Below the pieces are notes generated by a model. That model saw nothing but the letters and a program-made list of their open reading frames with translations, ran no database searches and was not told the DNA's origin. A stretch of 64,000 nucleotides of DNA from Pseudomonas mediterranea CFBP 5447 (lineage in GTDB: Bacteria > Pseudomonadota > Gammaproteobacteria > Pseudomonadales > Pseudomonadaceae), in assembly GCF_000774145.1 (NCBI RefSeq), contig NZ_KN322985.1, positions 395,910 to 459,909 of the forward strand, read 5' to 3'. The position numbers and the translations under genes were made by a program. Of this stretch, positions 18,517 through 27,312 are shown piece after piece (the first letter of the stretch is position 1; every line of letters begins with the position of its first letter).

Positions 18517-20571
18517 ATGTCCCTATCCGCCCATGTTTCCAACGCCCCGGTAGCCCGCAAGGACCCCGGTGTCGACCCGTATGCCTGGCTGCAGGAACGC
18601 GACACCGACGCCGTGCTCGACTACCTCAAGGCCGAAAATCGCTTCCAGGAAGAACAACTCGCCGACCAGGCCGAACTGCGCGAAACCCTGTTCCAGGAAA
18701 TCAAGGGGCGGATCCTCGAGACCGATCTGTCCCTGCCCTCGCCCTGGGGTCCCTACCTGTACTACACCCGCACCACGGCCGGTGACGAATACCCGCGCCA
18801 CTATCGCTGCCCGCGCCCGGCGGACGACAGCCTGACCGTGGACGAACACCACGAGCAATTGCTGCTGGACCCGAACGAGCTGGCCGGTGGCGGTTTCTTT
18901 TCCCTCGGTGCGTTCAGCATCAGCCCCGACCACCAGCGCCTGGCCTACAGCCTGGACACCACAGGCGACGAGATCTACACGCTGTTCGTGAAGGAGCTGT
19001 CCAACGACAAGGTCAGCGAACTGTCCTTCGAAAACTGCGACGGCAGCATGACGTGGGCCAACGACAGCCTGACACTGTTTTTCGGCGAACTGGACGAAAC
19101 CCACCGTCCCCACAAGCTTTGGCGCTATCGCCTTGATGGCACCGCCGCCGAAGAAGTGTTTCATGAGCCGGACGGACGTTTCTTCCTGCATTGCTACCGT
19201 TCCAGCTCCGAGCGGCAGTTGATCCTGTCCCTGGGCAGCAAGACCACCAGCGAAGTCTGGGTACTGGATGCCGCCCAACCCCAGCAGCCCTTCACTTGCC
19301 TGGCACCCCGGGTGGAGCATCATGAATACGACGTCGACCACGGCCTGCTCGACGGCCAATGGACCTGGCTGATCCGCACCAACCGCGACGGCATCAATTT
19401 CGCGCTGTACCAGGCCCCCGACGCGGGCGTGGCGCCGACCGAGGCCGACTGGCAGAACCTGATTCCCCACAGCGACACGGTCATGATCGACGGCCTGAGC
19501 CTGAACGCCGGCGCCATGACGTTGAGCCTCCGTGAGGGTGGCCTGCCGATCATCGAGGTGCATCCACAGGATCTGCCGGCCTATCGCGTGCAATTGCCGG
19601 ATGCAGCCTACAGCCTGCATGTGCAGAACAGCCTGGAGTTCGCCAGCGAGCGCATCCGCCTGCGCTATGAAGCCCTGAATCGCCCGGCGCAGATCCGCCA
19701 GTTGGACCTTGCCAGTGGCGCACAGGTGGTCCTCAAGCAAACCCCTGTGTTGGGTCCGTTCGACGCCGATGCCTATGTCAGCCAGCGTCTGTGGGCGACG
19801 GCACCGGACGGCACCCAGGTGCCCATCAGCCTGGTGGTCAAGCGCGAAGCCCTCGGCCAACCGGTACCGCTGTATCTGTACGGCTACGGTGCCTATGGCT
19901 CAAGCCTCGATCCATGGTTTTCCCATGCCCGGCTGAGCCTGCTCGACCGGGGCGTCGCCTTTGCCATCGCCCATGTGCGCGGCGGCGGCGAACTCGGGGA
20001 GGCCTGGTACCGCGCCGGCAAGCAGGAACACAAGCACAACACCTTCAGCGACTTCATCGCGTGCGCCGAGCATCTGATCGCCAATGGCTTTACCACTGCC
20101 GAACAATTGGCAATCAGCGGCGGCAGCGCCGGTGGCCTACTGATCGGCGCGGTCCTCAATCAACGCCCGGAGCTGTTCAAGGTCGCGATTGCCGAAGTGC
20201 CGTTCGTCGATGTGCTCAACACCATGCTCGACCCGGAGCTGCCACTGACCGTCACCGAATACGACGAATGGGGCAATCCGGAGGAGCCGGACGTCTATGA
20301 TCGGATCAGGGCCTATGCGCCTTACGAAAACGTCCGCGCCCAGGCGTACCCGGCGTTGTTGGTCATCGCCGGCTATAACGACAGCCGCGTGCAGTATTGG
20401 GAAGCGGCCAAGTGGGTGGCGAAACTGCGTGCGACCAAGACCGATGACAACCCGTTGCTGCTCAAGACCGAATTGGGTGCCGGCCATGGTGGAATGAGCG
20501 GACGCTACCAGGGATTGCGTGACGTAGCGCTCGAATATGCATTTGTGTTGAAGATTTGGGGCAAGGCTTGA
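18517..20571 (+). CDS. ptrB: S9-family prolyl oligopeptidase / oligopeptidase B
   Basis: 684 residues. Serine peptidase with an N-terminal seven-bladed propeller and a C-terminal alpha/beta hydrolase domain, cleaving short peptides after basic residues if it is oligopeptidase B. The nucleophile is in SGGSAGGLL near residue 537, the acid in GYNDSRVQYWE near 620, and the histidine in GAGHGGMSGR near 654. YLYGYGAYGSS and HVRGGGELGEAWY are characteristic of the family. The ATG at 18517 follows GAGAG. No signal peptide, so it is cytoplasmic. The family is certain; the oligopeptidase B subtype is likely. Confidence 0.92.
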   Translation: MSLSAHVSNAPVARKDPGVDPYAWLQERDTDAVLDYLKAENRFQEEQLADQAELRETLFQEIKGRILETDLSLPSPWGPYLYYTRTTAGDEYPRHYRCPRPADDSLTVDEHHEQLLLDPNELAGGGFFSLGAFSISPDHQRLAYSLDTTGDEIYTLFVKELSNDKVSELSFENCDGSMTWANDSLTLFFGELDETHRPHKLWRYRLDGTAAEEVFHEPDGRFFLHCYRSSSERQLILSLGSKTTSEVWVLDAAQPQQPFTCLAPRVEHHEYDVDHGLLDGQWTWLIRTNRDGINFALYQAPDAGVAPTEADWQNLIPHSDTVMIDGLSLNAGAMTLSLREGGLPIIEVHPQDLPAYRVQLPDAAYSLHVQNSLEFASERIRLRYEALNRPAQIRQLDLASGAQVVLKQTPVLGPFDADAYVSQRLWATAPDGTQVPISLVVKREALGQPVPLYLYGYGAYGSSLDPWFSHARLSLLDRGVAFAIAHVRGGGELGEAWYRAGKQEHKHNTFSDFIACAEHLIANGFTTAEQLAISGGSAGGLLIGAVLNQRPELFKVAIAEVPFVDVLNTMLDPELPLTVTEYDEWGNPEEPDVYDRIRAYAPYENVRAQAYPALLVIAGYNDSRVQYWEAAKWVAKLRATKTDDNPLLLKTELGAGHGGMSGRYQGLRDVALEYAFVLKIWGKA

Positions 20572-20636
20572 GGAACTCTGGTTGAGGACCGGGTCTTAGC
20601 TCCATGAGCAGGGCCCAGCCTTGGCACAATCAGAAC

Positions 20637-20727
20637 TGTGGGAGCGAGCCTGCTCGCGATAGCGATCTACTGTTCGACATTGAAGTCGACTGACACTGTG
20701 CTATCGCGAGCAGGCTCGCTCCCAAAG
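20637..20727. repeat. REP doublet, family A (long form)
   Basis: TGTGGGAGCGAGCCTGCTCG and its inverse complement with a spacer of about 45 bp containing GTCGACTGACACTGTGC, a spacer type shared with other long-form doublets here. Confidence 0.9.
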
Positions 20728-20777
20728 GGCATCACTCCCATTCTTGCAAAGAACACAACAAGAAAGACCGTAAAGCC

Positions 20778-21251
20778 ATGCCAGAACCGACCTTACTGAA
20801 CAACGAAATCCGCCACTGGCTGATGGACTGCGGCCTGTTCGATCAGTTGCTGCCCGTCGACTTCGCCGCCGCGTCCGGTTACTTCAGCATCAGCGCCATC
20901 GCCCAGGGCGAAGCGATTTTCCGCGAGGGTGATGCCGGCAGCTTCATGTGCATCATCCACACCGGCCAGGTGGCCGTGCAGAAGACCGGTCCCGACGGGC
21001 AACCGGTGACCATCGCCACCCTGCGCAGCGGTCGGGCGTTCGGTGAAATGGCCGTGCTGGATGGCGAGCGGCGCTCTGCCAGTTGCATCGCCGCCAGTGA
21101 TTGCCAACTGCTGAACCTGGGCAAGGATTCCCTGGAAAAAATGCTCAACGACGCCCCCAAGGTCGCCGCAAAAATCATCCGCGCCCTCGCCGTCTCCCTG
21201 TCCAAGCGCCTGCGCATGGCCGATGGGCAGTTGTTGTCGCAGCAGGTCTAG
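20778..21251 (+). CDS. Cyclic nucleotide-binding domain protein without HTH
   Basis: 157 residues, essentially a single Crp-type cyclic nucleotide-binding fold: EGDAGSFMCIIHTGQVAV, the phosphate-binding cassette RAFGEMAVLDGERRSASCIA (residues about 90-109), and a C-terminal helix. The whole helix-turn-helix domain of Crp/Fnr regulators is missing, so this is a sensor or partner-binding protein rather than a transcription factor. The FGEMA...RSASC core keeps the glutamate and arginine used to hold cAMP or cGMP. It stands alone between two REP doublets. Confidence 0.88.
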   Translation: MPEPTLLNNEIRHWLMDCGLFDQLLPVDFAAASGYFSISAIAQGEAIFREGDAGSFMCIIHTGQVAVQKTGPDGQPVTIATLRSGRAFGEMAVLDGERRSASCIAASDCQLLNLGKDSLEKMLNDAPKVAAKIIRALAVSLSKRLRMADGQLLSQQV

Positions 21252-21267
21252 TAGCTGCACATCAACC

Positions 21268-21358
21268 CTGTGGGAGCGAGCCTGCTCGCGATGGCGCCGG
21301 ATCAATCAATATCCATGTGACTGACCCACCGCTATCGCGAGCAGGCTCGCTCCCACAG
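21268..21358. repeat. REP doublet, family A (long form)
   Basis: CTGTGGGAGCGAGCCTGCTC and its inverse complement. The spacer contains CAATATCCATGTGACTGACC, resembling the spacer of the doublet at 25859. Confidence 0.9.
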
Positions 21359-21391
21359 AGGGGTCGTCATTCATTCACATAGGCCATGGGG

Positions 21392-21679
21392 TCAGCCCCC
21401 CGGCGACTTGGCCTTGGGCGGTTTCACCTCCATCCCCGGCAGCGGTTGATCCTGCGGCGGCCTGGGTATCTCGATCGGTGGCAGCAAGGGGGGCCCGCCG
21501 TTTTCGGGACCGGCCTTGGGCACACTGCTGGGCGCGACCGGTGGGTACGGCATCGGTGTGGCGGTACCAGGCGAACCTGGCACACTGGGCGGGGTTACCG
21601 GAATCGTCGGCTGCTGGGCCTGTGCATAACTTAATGGAAGCGCGGCCAGGGCAATGGCCGTTAGAATGACGCACTTCAT
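21392..21679 (-). CDS. Small proline-rich secreted protein, function unknown
   Basis: 95 residues. The N-terminus MKCVILTAIALAALPLSYAQ is a typical Sec signal peptide with cleavage after AQA, followed by a low-complexity region rich in proline, glycine and valine (TPPSVPGSPGTATPMPYPP, PPLLPPIEIPRPP). GGAG stands eight bases before the ATG at 21679; the longer frame to 21886 overlaps the divergent methyltransferase-like gene. No known domain. Likely a periplasmic or surface protein. Confidence 0.65.
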   Translation of the reverse strand: MKCVILTAIALAALPLSYAQAQQPTIPVTPPSVPGSPGTATPMPYPPVAPSSVPKAGPENGGPPLLPPIEIPRPPQDQPLPGMEVKPPKAKSPGG

Positions 21680-21748
21680 CACTGGCTCCGTGGCTACTGT
21701 CATCTTCAGGCTAGACCCTAGCGGCCCGCACTTCCTCATGAGATTTCC

Positions 21749-22435
21749 ATGAAACGTTTCGTTCTGCTCGACACCACTCCCATCCCCGACAATGGCGGTG
21801 CCCTGTGCCTGTTCGAGTACGGCGAAGACTTCGTCATCAAGATCCAGGGCGGTGACGGTGGGCAGTTGATGAACACCCGCATGCACGGCTCCGAAGATGC
21901 CCTGGCGGAGATTCCCTGCCGCAAGGTAGCGGGACGTCCGGATTCACGGGTGCTGATCGGCGGCCTCGGCATGGGATTCACCCTCGCCTCGGCCCTCAAG
22001 CACCTGGGCAAGAATGCCGAAGTGGTGGTGGCCGAGTTGGTGCCCGGCGTGGTGGAGTGGAACCGTGGCCCCCTCGGCGAAAAGGCCGGGCGGCCGCTTG
22101 AGGACCCGCGCACGGTGATCCGCCTGGAGGATGTCGCCAAGGTGCTGCAAACCGAGCCCCAGGGTTTCGACGCGATCATGCTCGATGTCGACAATGGTCC
22201 CGAAGGCCTGACCCAGAAGGCCAACAGTTGGCTGTATTCGGCCGGTGGCCTGGCCGCCTGTGCCAAGGCCCTGCGGCCCAAGGGGGTGCTGGCGGTCTGG
22301 TCGGCCAGCGCCGACCGGCAGTTTTCCGACAAACTGAAGAAGGCCGGTTTCAAGGCCGAAGAGGTGCAGGTGTTCGCCCATGGCAACAAAGGCACCCGCC
22401 ACACCATCTGGATTGCCGAGAAGCTCAAGGGCTGA
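21749..22435 (+). CDS. Spermidine synthase-like protein (Rossmann methyltransferase fold)
   Basis: 228 residues. Spermidine-synthase-like fold: RVLIGGLGMGFTLASALKHL is the nucleotide-binding glycine motif, VVAELVPGVVEWNR ends the second strand, and FDAIMLDVDNGPEGLTQ corresponds to the catalytic-loop region. It lacks the N-terminal beta-hairpin domain typical of true SpeE. Aminopropyl transfer therefore cannot be assumed, and a different small-molecule transferase activity is possible. It is followed by yajD 48 bp downstream. Confidence 0.82.
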   Translation: MKRFVLLDTTPIPDNGGALCLFEYGEDFVIKIQGGDGGQLMNTRMHGSEDALAEIPCRKVAGRPDSRVLIGGLGMGFTLASALKHLGKNAEVVVAELVPGVVEWNRGPLGEKAGRPLEDPRTVIRLEDVAKVLQTEPQGFDAIMLDVDNGPEGLTQKANSWLYSAGGLAACAKALRPKGVLAVWSASADRQFSDKLKKAGFKAEEVQVFAHGNKGTRHTIWIAEKLKG

Positions 22436-22483
22436 GCTAAACTTCGTTCAACCGTCATCAGTCTTATCTACAAAGGTGAACCC

Positions 22484-22858
22484 ATGAGTTCGTCAACGCC
22501 TCCTTCCAATACCGCGAAGCTGGATCGCATCCTCGCCGACGCCCAGCGCGACCGGGAAATGGGTTACCGCGACAAAGCCCTGAAAATGTACCCCCACGTC
22601 TGTGGCCGCTGCGCCCGTGAATTCTCCGGCAAGCGCCTGAGCGAACTGACCGTTCACCACCGCGATCACAACCACGACAACAACCCGCAGGACGGTTCCA
22701 ACTGGGAACTGCTGTGCCTGTACTGTCACGACAACGAACACTCGCGCTACACCGACCAACAGTACTTCGGCGACGGCTCCCTGAGCACCCCGAAAATCGC
22801 CAAGGCGACTCACAACCCGTTTGCCGCGCTGGCAGGGTTGATGAAGAAAGACGAGTAA
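22484..22858 (+). CDS. yajD: YajD-family HNH nuclease
   Basis: 124 residues. Small HNH protein: a zinc-binding pair VCGRC near residue 40, the HHRDHNHDN core near residues 64-72, and LLCLYCHDNEHSRY supplying the second zinc pair and the last histidine. The sequence is close to the YajD family, for which nuclease activity is predicted from the fold but the role is unknown. AAAGGTG stands upstream of the ATG. It probably forms a unit with the preceding spermidine synthase-like gene. Confidence 0.92.
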   Translation: MSSSTPPSNTAKLDRILADAQRDREMGYRDKALKMYPHVCGRCAREFSGKRLSELTVHHRDHNHDNNPQDGSNWELLCLYCHDNEHSRYTDQQYFGDGSLSTPKIAKATHNPFAALAGLMKKDE

Positions 22859-22883
22859 CCGGTAGGGCACTGAGCGCCTGTCA

Positions 22884-22927
22884 GGCCCTCATCGCGAGCA
22901 GGGCGAGCATGCTCGCTGCTCGCGATG
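22884..22927. repeat. Degenerate REP, family A
   Basis: TCATCGCGAGCAGGGCGAGC followed by ATGCTCGCTGCTCGCGATGG, a family A doublet that has collapsed to its arms. It lies between yajD and the RNA methyltransferase gene. Confidence 0.7.
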
Positions 22928-22957
22928 GCGATGCTACCTTCACCGCCAATCTTGAAA

Positions 22958-22987
22958 CTGACCACCCTCCCCCATTCCCCGTATAAT
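22958..22987 (+). promoter_or_regulatory. Candidate sigma-70 promoter of the RNA methyltransferase gene
   Basis: CTGACC, an 18-base spacer and a perfect TATAAT at 22982-22987, 28 bases before the GTG start. The -10 element is exact; the -35 matches four of six positions. Confidence 0.5.
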
Positions 22988-23015
22988 CGCGCCTTTTCCC
23001 AAAGGCACCCCGCCC

Positions 23016-23486
23016 GTGGCCAACAAACGCTACAGCTGCATCGGTCTGTTCAACCCCAAATCACCGGAAAACGTCGGTTCGGTCATGCGCGCCGCCGGTT
23101 GCTACGGCGTGGCGTCGGTGTTCTACACCGGCAAGCGCTATGAACGGGCCGCCGACTTCGTCACCGACACCAAGAAAGTCCACTACGACATTCCGTTGAT
23201 CGGCATCGACGACCTGAAGAAAATCCTGCCCCTGGGCTGTATACCGGTGGCCGTGGAGCTGGTGGAAGGTGCCCGCCCCCTGCCCGAATACACCCACCCG
23301 GACCGGGCGCTGTACATCTTCGGCCCTGAAGACGGCTCGCTGGACAAGGACATCCGGGATTGGTGCGAAGACGTGGTGTACATCCCCACCACCGGCTGCA
23401 TGAACCTGGCCGCCACGGTCAACGTCGTGCTGTACGACCGCATGGCCAAAGGCAACAACACCCGCTCGGGGCCGCAATTCCGCTGA
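23016..23486 (+). CDS. TrmH/SpoU-family RNA 2'-O-methyltransferase
   Basis: 156 residues, a minimal SPOUT methyltransferase without extra RNA-binding domains. The three family motifs are visible: NPKSPENVGSVMRAAGCYG (motif 1, near 9-27), LYIFGPEDGSLDKDI (motif 2, near 108-122) and VYIPTTGCMNLAATVNVVLYD (motif 3, near 130-150), which form the knotted SAM site. The GTG start at 23016 is supported by AAAGG upstream and by the N-terminal alignment. The modified RNA is probably tRNA or rRNA but is not determined by the sequence. Confidence 0.9.
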   Translation: MANKRYSCIGLFNPKSPENVGSVMRAAGCYGVASVFYTGKRYERAADFVTDTKKVHYDIPLIGIDDLKKILPLGCIPVAVELVEGARPLPEYTHPDRALYIFGPEDGSLDKDIRDWCEDVVYIPTTGCMNLAATVNVVLYDRMAKGNNTRSGPQFR

Positions 23487-23563
23487 CCGGTGGGAAATTC
23501 CATTGAACGACGGATTCGCTCCGGCAGTCAGTTTTATACCAATCCCCACACTGGAGACAGACC

Positions 23564-23941
23564 ATGAGCGATAACAATCCGTTCGAGCCGATCGAGAGCA
23601 CCCCGTTCCAATCCCGCCCTGCGCAAAACGTGCACGGCTGGGAACGCGCGGGCTCCCTGGCTGGCGGCGTGCTGATGATGGGCAAGGGCTTGCGGCGTGG
23701 CGGCATCATTGGTCTGGCTCAACTGGCCATCGGTGGCATGGCCCTGGCGCGGGGCATTACCGGGCACTGCTCGGCCAAGACGCTGCTGGAGAAGAGCCGC
23801 CAGAACCTGAGCAGCGCCCGTGCCCGTATCGAGCAGGCCGGCGATGAGCTGGTCCGCATGAAGGCCAACGCCGAGGCGGCGACCGGTACGGCTACGGTGA
23901 CGGGGAATGATTCGTTGGATTCACCGAAGGCCGGGCTTTGA
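23564..23941 (+). CDS. DUF2892-like small membrane protein
   Basis: 125 residues. A soluble N-terminus, a hydrophobic hairpin (about residues 26-65) in which GWERAGSLAGG, GLAQLAIGGMALARGITGHC resemble the DUF2892 (YgaP-type membrane) motif ending in G-x-C, and a charged coiled-coil tail (LLEKSRQNLSSARARIEQAG). GGAGACAG precedes the ATG. The role is unknown. The assignment to DUF2892 rests on this short motif only. Confidence 0.7.
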   Translation: MSDNNPFEPIESTPFQSRPAQNVHGWERAGSLAGGVLMMGKGLRRGGIIGLAQLAIGGMALARGITGHCSAKTLLEKSRQNLSSARARIEQAGDELVRMKANAEAATGTATVTGNDSLDSPKAGL

Positions 23942-23968
23942 GCTGGAAAATGCGCCGGGGCTGATGGC

Positions 23969-24038
23969 CCCATCGCGAGCAGGCTCGCTCCCACATTGGG
24001 ATGCGGTTCCTTGTGGGAGCGAGCCTGCTCGCGATGGC
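23969..24038. repeat. REP doublet, family A (short form)
   Basis: CATCGCGAGCAGGCTCGCTC and inverse complement with a 20-bp spacer, between convergent genes. Confidence 0.9.
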
Positions 24039-24042
24039 GACT

Positions 24043-25275
24043 CTACTGAAGCAACCGGCTATCCAACACCGTAGAAGCCCCACCCAGGATGCTCTCGCTG
24101 AGCTGCACGAACTCCCGGGTGTCGACCGTTTCCAGGCGCATCGCCGCCTGCAGCACATCGTCGAGCGAGCGCTTGTTACGGGTTTTCAAACGAATCTCCC
24201 GATCCAGTTCCTGCAGCAATAGCACTGCCTTGGCCACCATCGCGGGGCTGACCTGTTCGCCGCGCAGGGTCGTCACGCCCTGGCTGTCGCGCACAAGGCG
24301 CTCGTTCAGGGTCTGGTAACGCTCATCGCTCATGCCGCCGGCGCGGCGCAGCAGTTCGATGGCGTAGTACTCGGCCAGGCCTTCACTGATCCAGTCACTG
24401 CGCTCACTGTCGTGGATACGGGCGAGGGTCTGCACCAGTTCCCGCAGCAACGGGCTGGAGCCCCGCTCGCTGACCAGCGGCGGACGGCTGTGCAGGTAAA
24501 TCGACTCACGGCCGGCCTGGGCACCGCGCCACATCGGGTCCTGGGCACCGACAATCAGCAATTTGCTGGGGTGGCGCGGTATCAGCGCCTGCACCTGCGG
24601 CCAGACAAAGGTCAGCAGTGTCAGTACGTCCATCCGGCGCATGCCCTGGCCCTGGGGCGAAGCTACGGTCACTTCGGTTTCACCCAGACGCGTGCGACGG
24701 CTGCCCAGTTTGCCGGCCAGCATCCAACCCGTGGGACGGTCGAACAGGCGCGAGGGGTTGTCGATGCGAAAACGTTGCTTGCCGATGCGTGGCCAGGACG
24801 TTTCGATGCTTTTCCAGCCGGCGGGCAATTCAACGTCCAGGCGCGCCACCAGCTCGACGCCGTCCTGCTGGTCGAGCCGGGCCGACGGCACCAGGTCATC
24901 GCCACGCAGCATGGCCCAGGCGGGTGTCATGCGGGTTTCGAAGGTGCCATTCTTGCGCCCATGGCTGATGCGCACCCGATAGCTCAGGCTGGCCTTGTCG
25001 GCGCTCGGGCGCCAGAGGCCTCGCGCGGTTTGACCGGGTGTCAGTTGCCATTGACCGTCCGCCTTGAAATCGCTGTAGCGGCTGCCGTCGCCAAGGTCGA
25101 AATCCAGACTGCGCACCGCCGAGCCTCGGGCCAGGGTCAAGCGCACTTCGGCCTGGTCACTCTGCGGCAACAGGTGCACGTGATAATCCAGATCGACTTT
25201 CTGCGCCGCCCATAGCGGACCGCACACCGCCAGCAGCCCGCCGGTCATCAGCAGCCGTTTCCATCCTGCGCCCAT
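24043..25275 (-). CDS. Secreted peptidase-like protein with degenerate zinc site
   Basis: 410 residues with a signal peptide (MGAGWKRLLMTGGLLAVCG...PLWA). After a beta-rich N-terminal half, the segment LLRELVQTLARIHDSERSDW followed by ISEGLAEYYAIELL aligns in form with the gluzincin peptidase motif HExxH...WxxEGxAEY. Here the expected HExxH reads RELVQ, so both zinc histidines are replaced while the catalytic-type glutamate and the distal EGLAEYY remain. That implies a non-catalytic, probably binding or scaffold, role. I chose the ATG at 25275, which follows GGGGAGAG. Family-level function unknown. Confidence 0.72.
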   Translation of the reverse strand: MGAGWKRLLMTGGLLAVCGPLWAAQKVDLDYHVHLLPQSDQAEVRLTLARGSAVRSLDFDLGDGSRYSDFKADGQWQLTPGQTARGLWRPSADKASLSYRVRISHGRKNGTFETRMTPAWAMLRGDDLVPSARLDQQDGVELVARLDVELPAGWKSIETSWPRIGKQRFRIDNPSRLFDRPTGWMLAGKLGSRRTRLGETEVTVASPQGQGMRRMDVLTLLTFVWPQVQALIPRHPSKLLIVGAQDPMWRGAQAGRESIYLHSRPPLVSERGSSPLLRELVQTLARIHDSERSDWISEGLAEYYAIELLRRAGGMSDERYQTLNERLVRDSQGVTTLRGEQVSPAMVAKAVLLLQELDREIRLKTRNKRSLDDVLQAAMRLETVDTREFVQLSESILGGASTVLDSRLLQ

Positions 25276-25307
25276 GGACTCTCCCCGGTGATGCAACGCC
25301 TGACGAT

Positions 25308-25757
25308 TCAGCCGGCGCGAAAAATCAGATGATCTTCCCAATCGTCTTCCGGCACGCTGCCTTCAGCCAACATGCGCCCGGATTGGGAAATGCGTTCGTG
25401 GTGCACGGCATCGCGGTCGCCACACACCAGATGGTGCCACAGCGGCAGGTCCTTGCCCTCGCTGACCAGGCGGTAAGCGCAGGTCGGCGGCAACCACTTG
25501 AACTCATCGGCCTTGCCCGGCGTGAGCTGGATGCAATCGGGCACCGACTCGCGGCGGCGCGGGTAATCGGTGCACTGGCAGGTTTTCAGGTCCAGCAGTT
25601 TGCAGGCGATGCGGGTGTAGTAGACGCTGTTGTCGTCTTCGTCTTCGAGCTTTTGCAGGCAGCACAGGCCACAGCCGTCGCACAGCGATTCCCACTCCTG
25701 CGCGTCGAGCTGATCGAGGGTCTTGCGTATCCAGAAGGGTTCGACTTTGGCGGCCAT
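25308..25757 (-). CDS. ycgN: YcgN-family cysteine cluster protein (UPF0260)
   Basis: 149 residues. The cysteine-rich pattern [35 protein letters not shown] and PDCIQLTP is diagnostic of the YcgN/UPF0260 family, whose cysteines probably bind an iron-sulfur cluster or zinc. The start at 25757 gives [19 protein letters not shown], matching the family N-terminus; an in-frame ATG 18 bases upstream is also possible. No biochemical function is established. It lies 32 bp upstream of the peptidase-like gene on the same strand. Confidence 0.92.
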   Translation of the reverse strand: MAAKVEPFWIRKTLDQLDAQEWESLCDGCGLCCLQKLEDEDDNSVYYTRIACKLLDLKTCQCTDYPRRRESVPDCIQLTPGKADEFKWLPPTCAYRLVSEGKDLPLWHHLVCGDRDAVHHERISQSGRMLAEGSVPEDDWEDHLIFRAG

Positions 25758-25858
25758 GGCTCGGAGTAACAACATCAGGTAGTGAAAAGGCCGACAGTCT
25801 AGTGCCGGGGCTGCTTCAGGCCAAGCGTTGGCGACTGTCGGTAAGTGCCAAGCACCCT

Positions 25859-25949
25859 TGTGGGAGCGAGCCTGCTCGCGATAGCGATGCGACAGTCGAA
25901 ATCAATGTTGACTGACACACCGCTATCGCGAGCAGGCTCGCTCCCACAG
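25859..25949. repeat. REP doublet, family A (long form)
   Basis: TGTGGGAGCGAGCCTGCTCG and its inverse complement. The spacer contains AAATCAATGTTGACTGACAC, the clearest copy of the conserved long-form spacer. Confidence 0.9.
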
Positions 25950-25962
25950 GGCTGATTGAGGG

Positions 25963-26895
25963 TCAATAGCCCCGGGTGAAATCCACTTCCCCGCGCAAGG
26001 CTTCGCCGGCCTGATAGGCGCGCAGGTTTTCCAGGAACAGCTGCGCCATCAGCGGCGGCGACGTCGGTGCCGAACTGTGACCGGTCAACAGCAAGCCCCA
26101 GGCCGTCCAGAACGGGTGACGCTGAGGCAGCGGTTCCTGGCGGCAAACGTCGATCACCGCACCGGCCAGGTGTCCGTCTTTCAAGGCTTGCACCAGGTCC
26201 GCGTCCACCACGGCCACGCCGCGTCCGGCATTGATGAACAATCCGGTGGGCTTGAACTGCTTGAACAGCGCCGCGTCGTAGACGTCATGGGTGTGGGGCG
26301 TATTGGGCAGCAAGTTGATGACGTAATCCACTTCGCCGACCAGACGCGGCAGGTCCTTCATCGCGCCAACCTCGACGAAAGGGGCCTGCTCCCGCGCCTC
26401 GCTGGCAATGCCATAGAGCTGCACGCCAAACGGCACGAGGAACTGTGCCACCCGTTGACCGATATCACCGGTCCCGACGATCAGCGCCTTGCGCCCCGCC
26501 AGACCCTGCCCCTGGCGGTTGTCCCACTTGCGCTCGACCTGGCTGACCAGCCGCGCCAGCACCTCGCGCTCATGGCCCAGCATGTAGGTGAGCACGTACT
26601 CAGCCATCAACTGACCGAAAATGCCTACCGCACGGGTCAGCCGGTAGTTGCGTGTCAGCCCTTCGGCCAACAGCGGCGTGATGCCCGCCCAGGTCGATTG
26701 CAGCCACTGGGGGCGATGGCCCTGGCGCAGCAGGGTAGCCAGCAGGTCGGGCTGGCCAAGCCAGACCGGGCAATCGGCGGCCAGCCGGGACAACTCGGCG
26801 GAGTCACCGCTGGTGAGCACTTCGATATCGGGTGCAGCCTGGCGCAACAGTTGGGCATATACCGCGTGGTCGTGTTCGGCAATCAGAACGCGCAT
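25963..26895 (-). CDS. D-2-hydroxyacid dehydrogenase (GhrA-like)
   Basis: 310 residues. NAD(P)-dependent 2-hydroxyacid dehydrogenase. The Rossmann motif is GTGDIGQRVAQFL near residues 142-154. The catalytic arginine lies in INAGRGVAVVD, the glutamate in VCRQEPLP and the histidine in LTGHSSAPTSPP. The active-site wording is of the glyoxylate/hydroxypyruvate reductase type, but substrate preference cannot be read from sequence. It is a single gene, transcribed away from ycgL. Confidence 0.9.
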   Translation of the reverse strand: MRVLIAEHDHAVYAQLLRQAAPDIEVLTSGDSAELSRLAADCPVWLGQPDLLATLLRQGHRPQWLQSTWAGITPLLAEGLTRNYRLTRAVGIFGQLMAEYVLTYMLGHEREVLARLVSQVERKWDNRQGQGLAGRKALIVGTGDIGQRVAQFLVPFGVQLYGIASEAREQAPFVEVGAMKDLPRLVGEVDYVINLLPNTPHTHDVYDAALFKQFKPTGLFINAGRGVAVVDADLVQALKDGHLAGAVIDVCRQEPLPQRHPFWTAWGLLLTGHSSAPTSPPLMAQLFLENLRAYQAGEALRGEVDFTRGY

Positions 26896-27018
26896 GAATC
26901 AAACCTTTCAAAACAGTGCAGACGAACGCCGACAGAGTGTCGCTTCATCCATGCGGCGATCGTCAAAAAAATTCCAATGTGTTTCCAGAGGCCCCAGGAC
27001 GGGCACCTCGGTACCGCG

Positions 27019-27312
27019 TCAGACCGGGTCGTTGCGTCGCAGCAACTCTTCGGGCAGATGCTCGATGTACTCGTCTTCGGCCGGTGGCATCTGCAGGTGA
27101 TAACCCTGGGTGTCGAGGTTCTCCAGCACCTTGTTGATGTCCTCCCGGGATAACTGCCGCTCGGGGCTCAGGACCAGGTCGAAGGCATGGGTCGCTTTGC
27201 CGAAGGCCGCCATCAAGGGCTCAGGCACGCGCGTCAAGGCATCGCTCTTGAGCACATACAGGTACATCTCGTTTTTCTTCGAGCTGCGGTAAATGGAGCA
27301 AATACGTTTCAA
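27019..27312 (-). CDS. ycgL: YcgL-domain protein
   Basis: 97 residues. The N-terminus [19 protein letters not shown] and the C-terminal [17 protein letters not shown] match the YcgL (UPF0745) family, a small alpha/beta fold of unknown function. It overlaps rnd by four bases, so it is translationally coupled to RNase D. This ycgL-rnd arrangement suggests a role connected with RNA metabolism, which is inference. Confidence 0.93.
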   Translation of the reverse strand: MKRICSIYRSSKKNEMYLYVLKSDALTRVPEPLMAAFGKATHAFDLVLSPERQLSREDINKVLENLDTQGYHLQMPPAEDEYIEHLPEELLRRNDPV

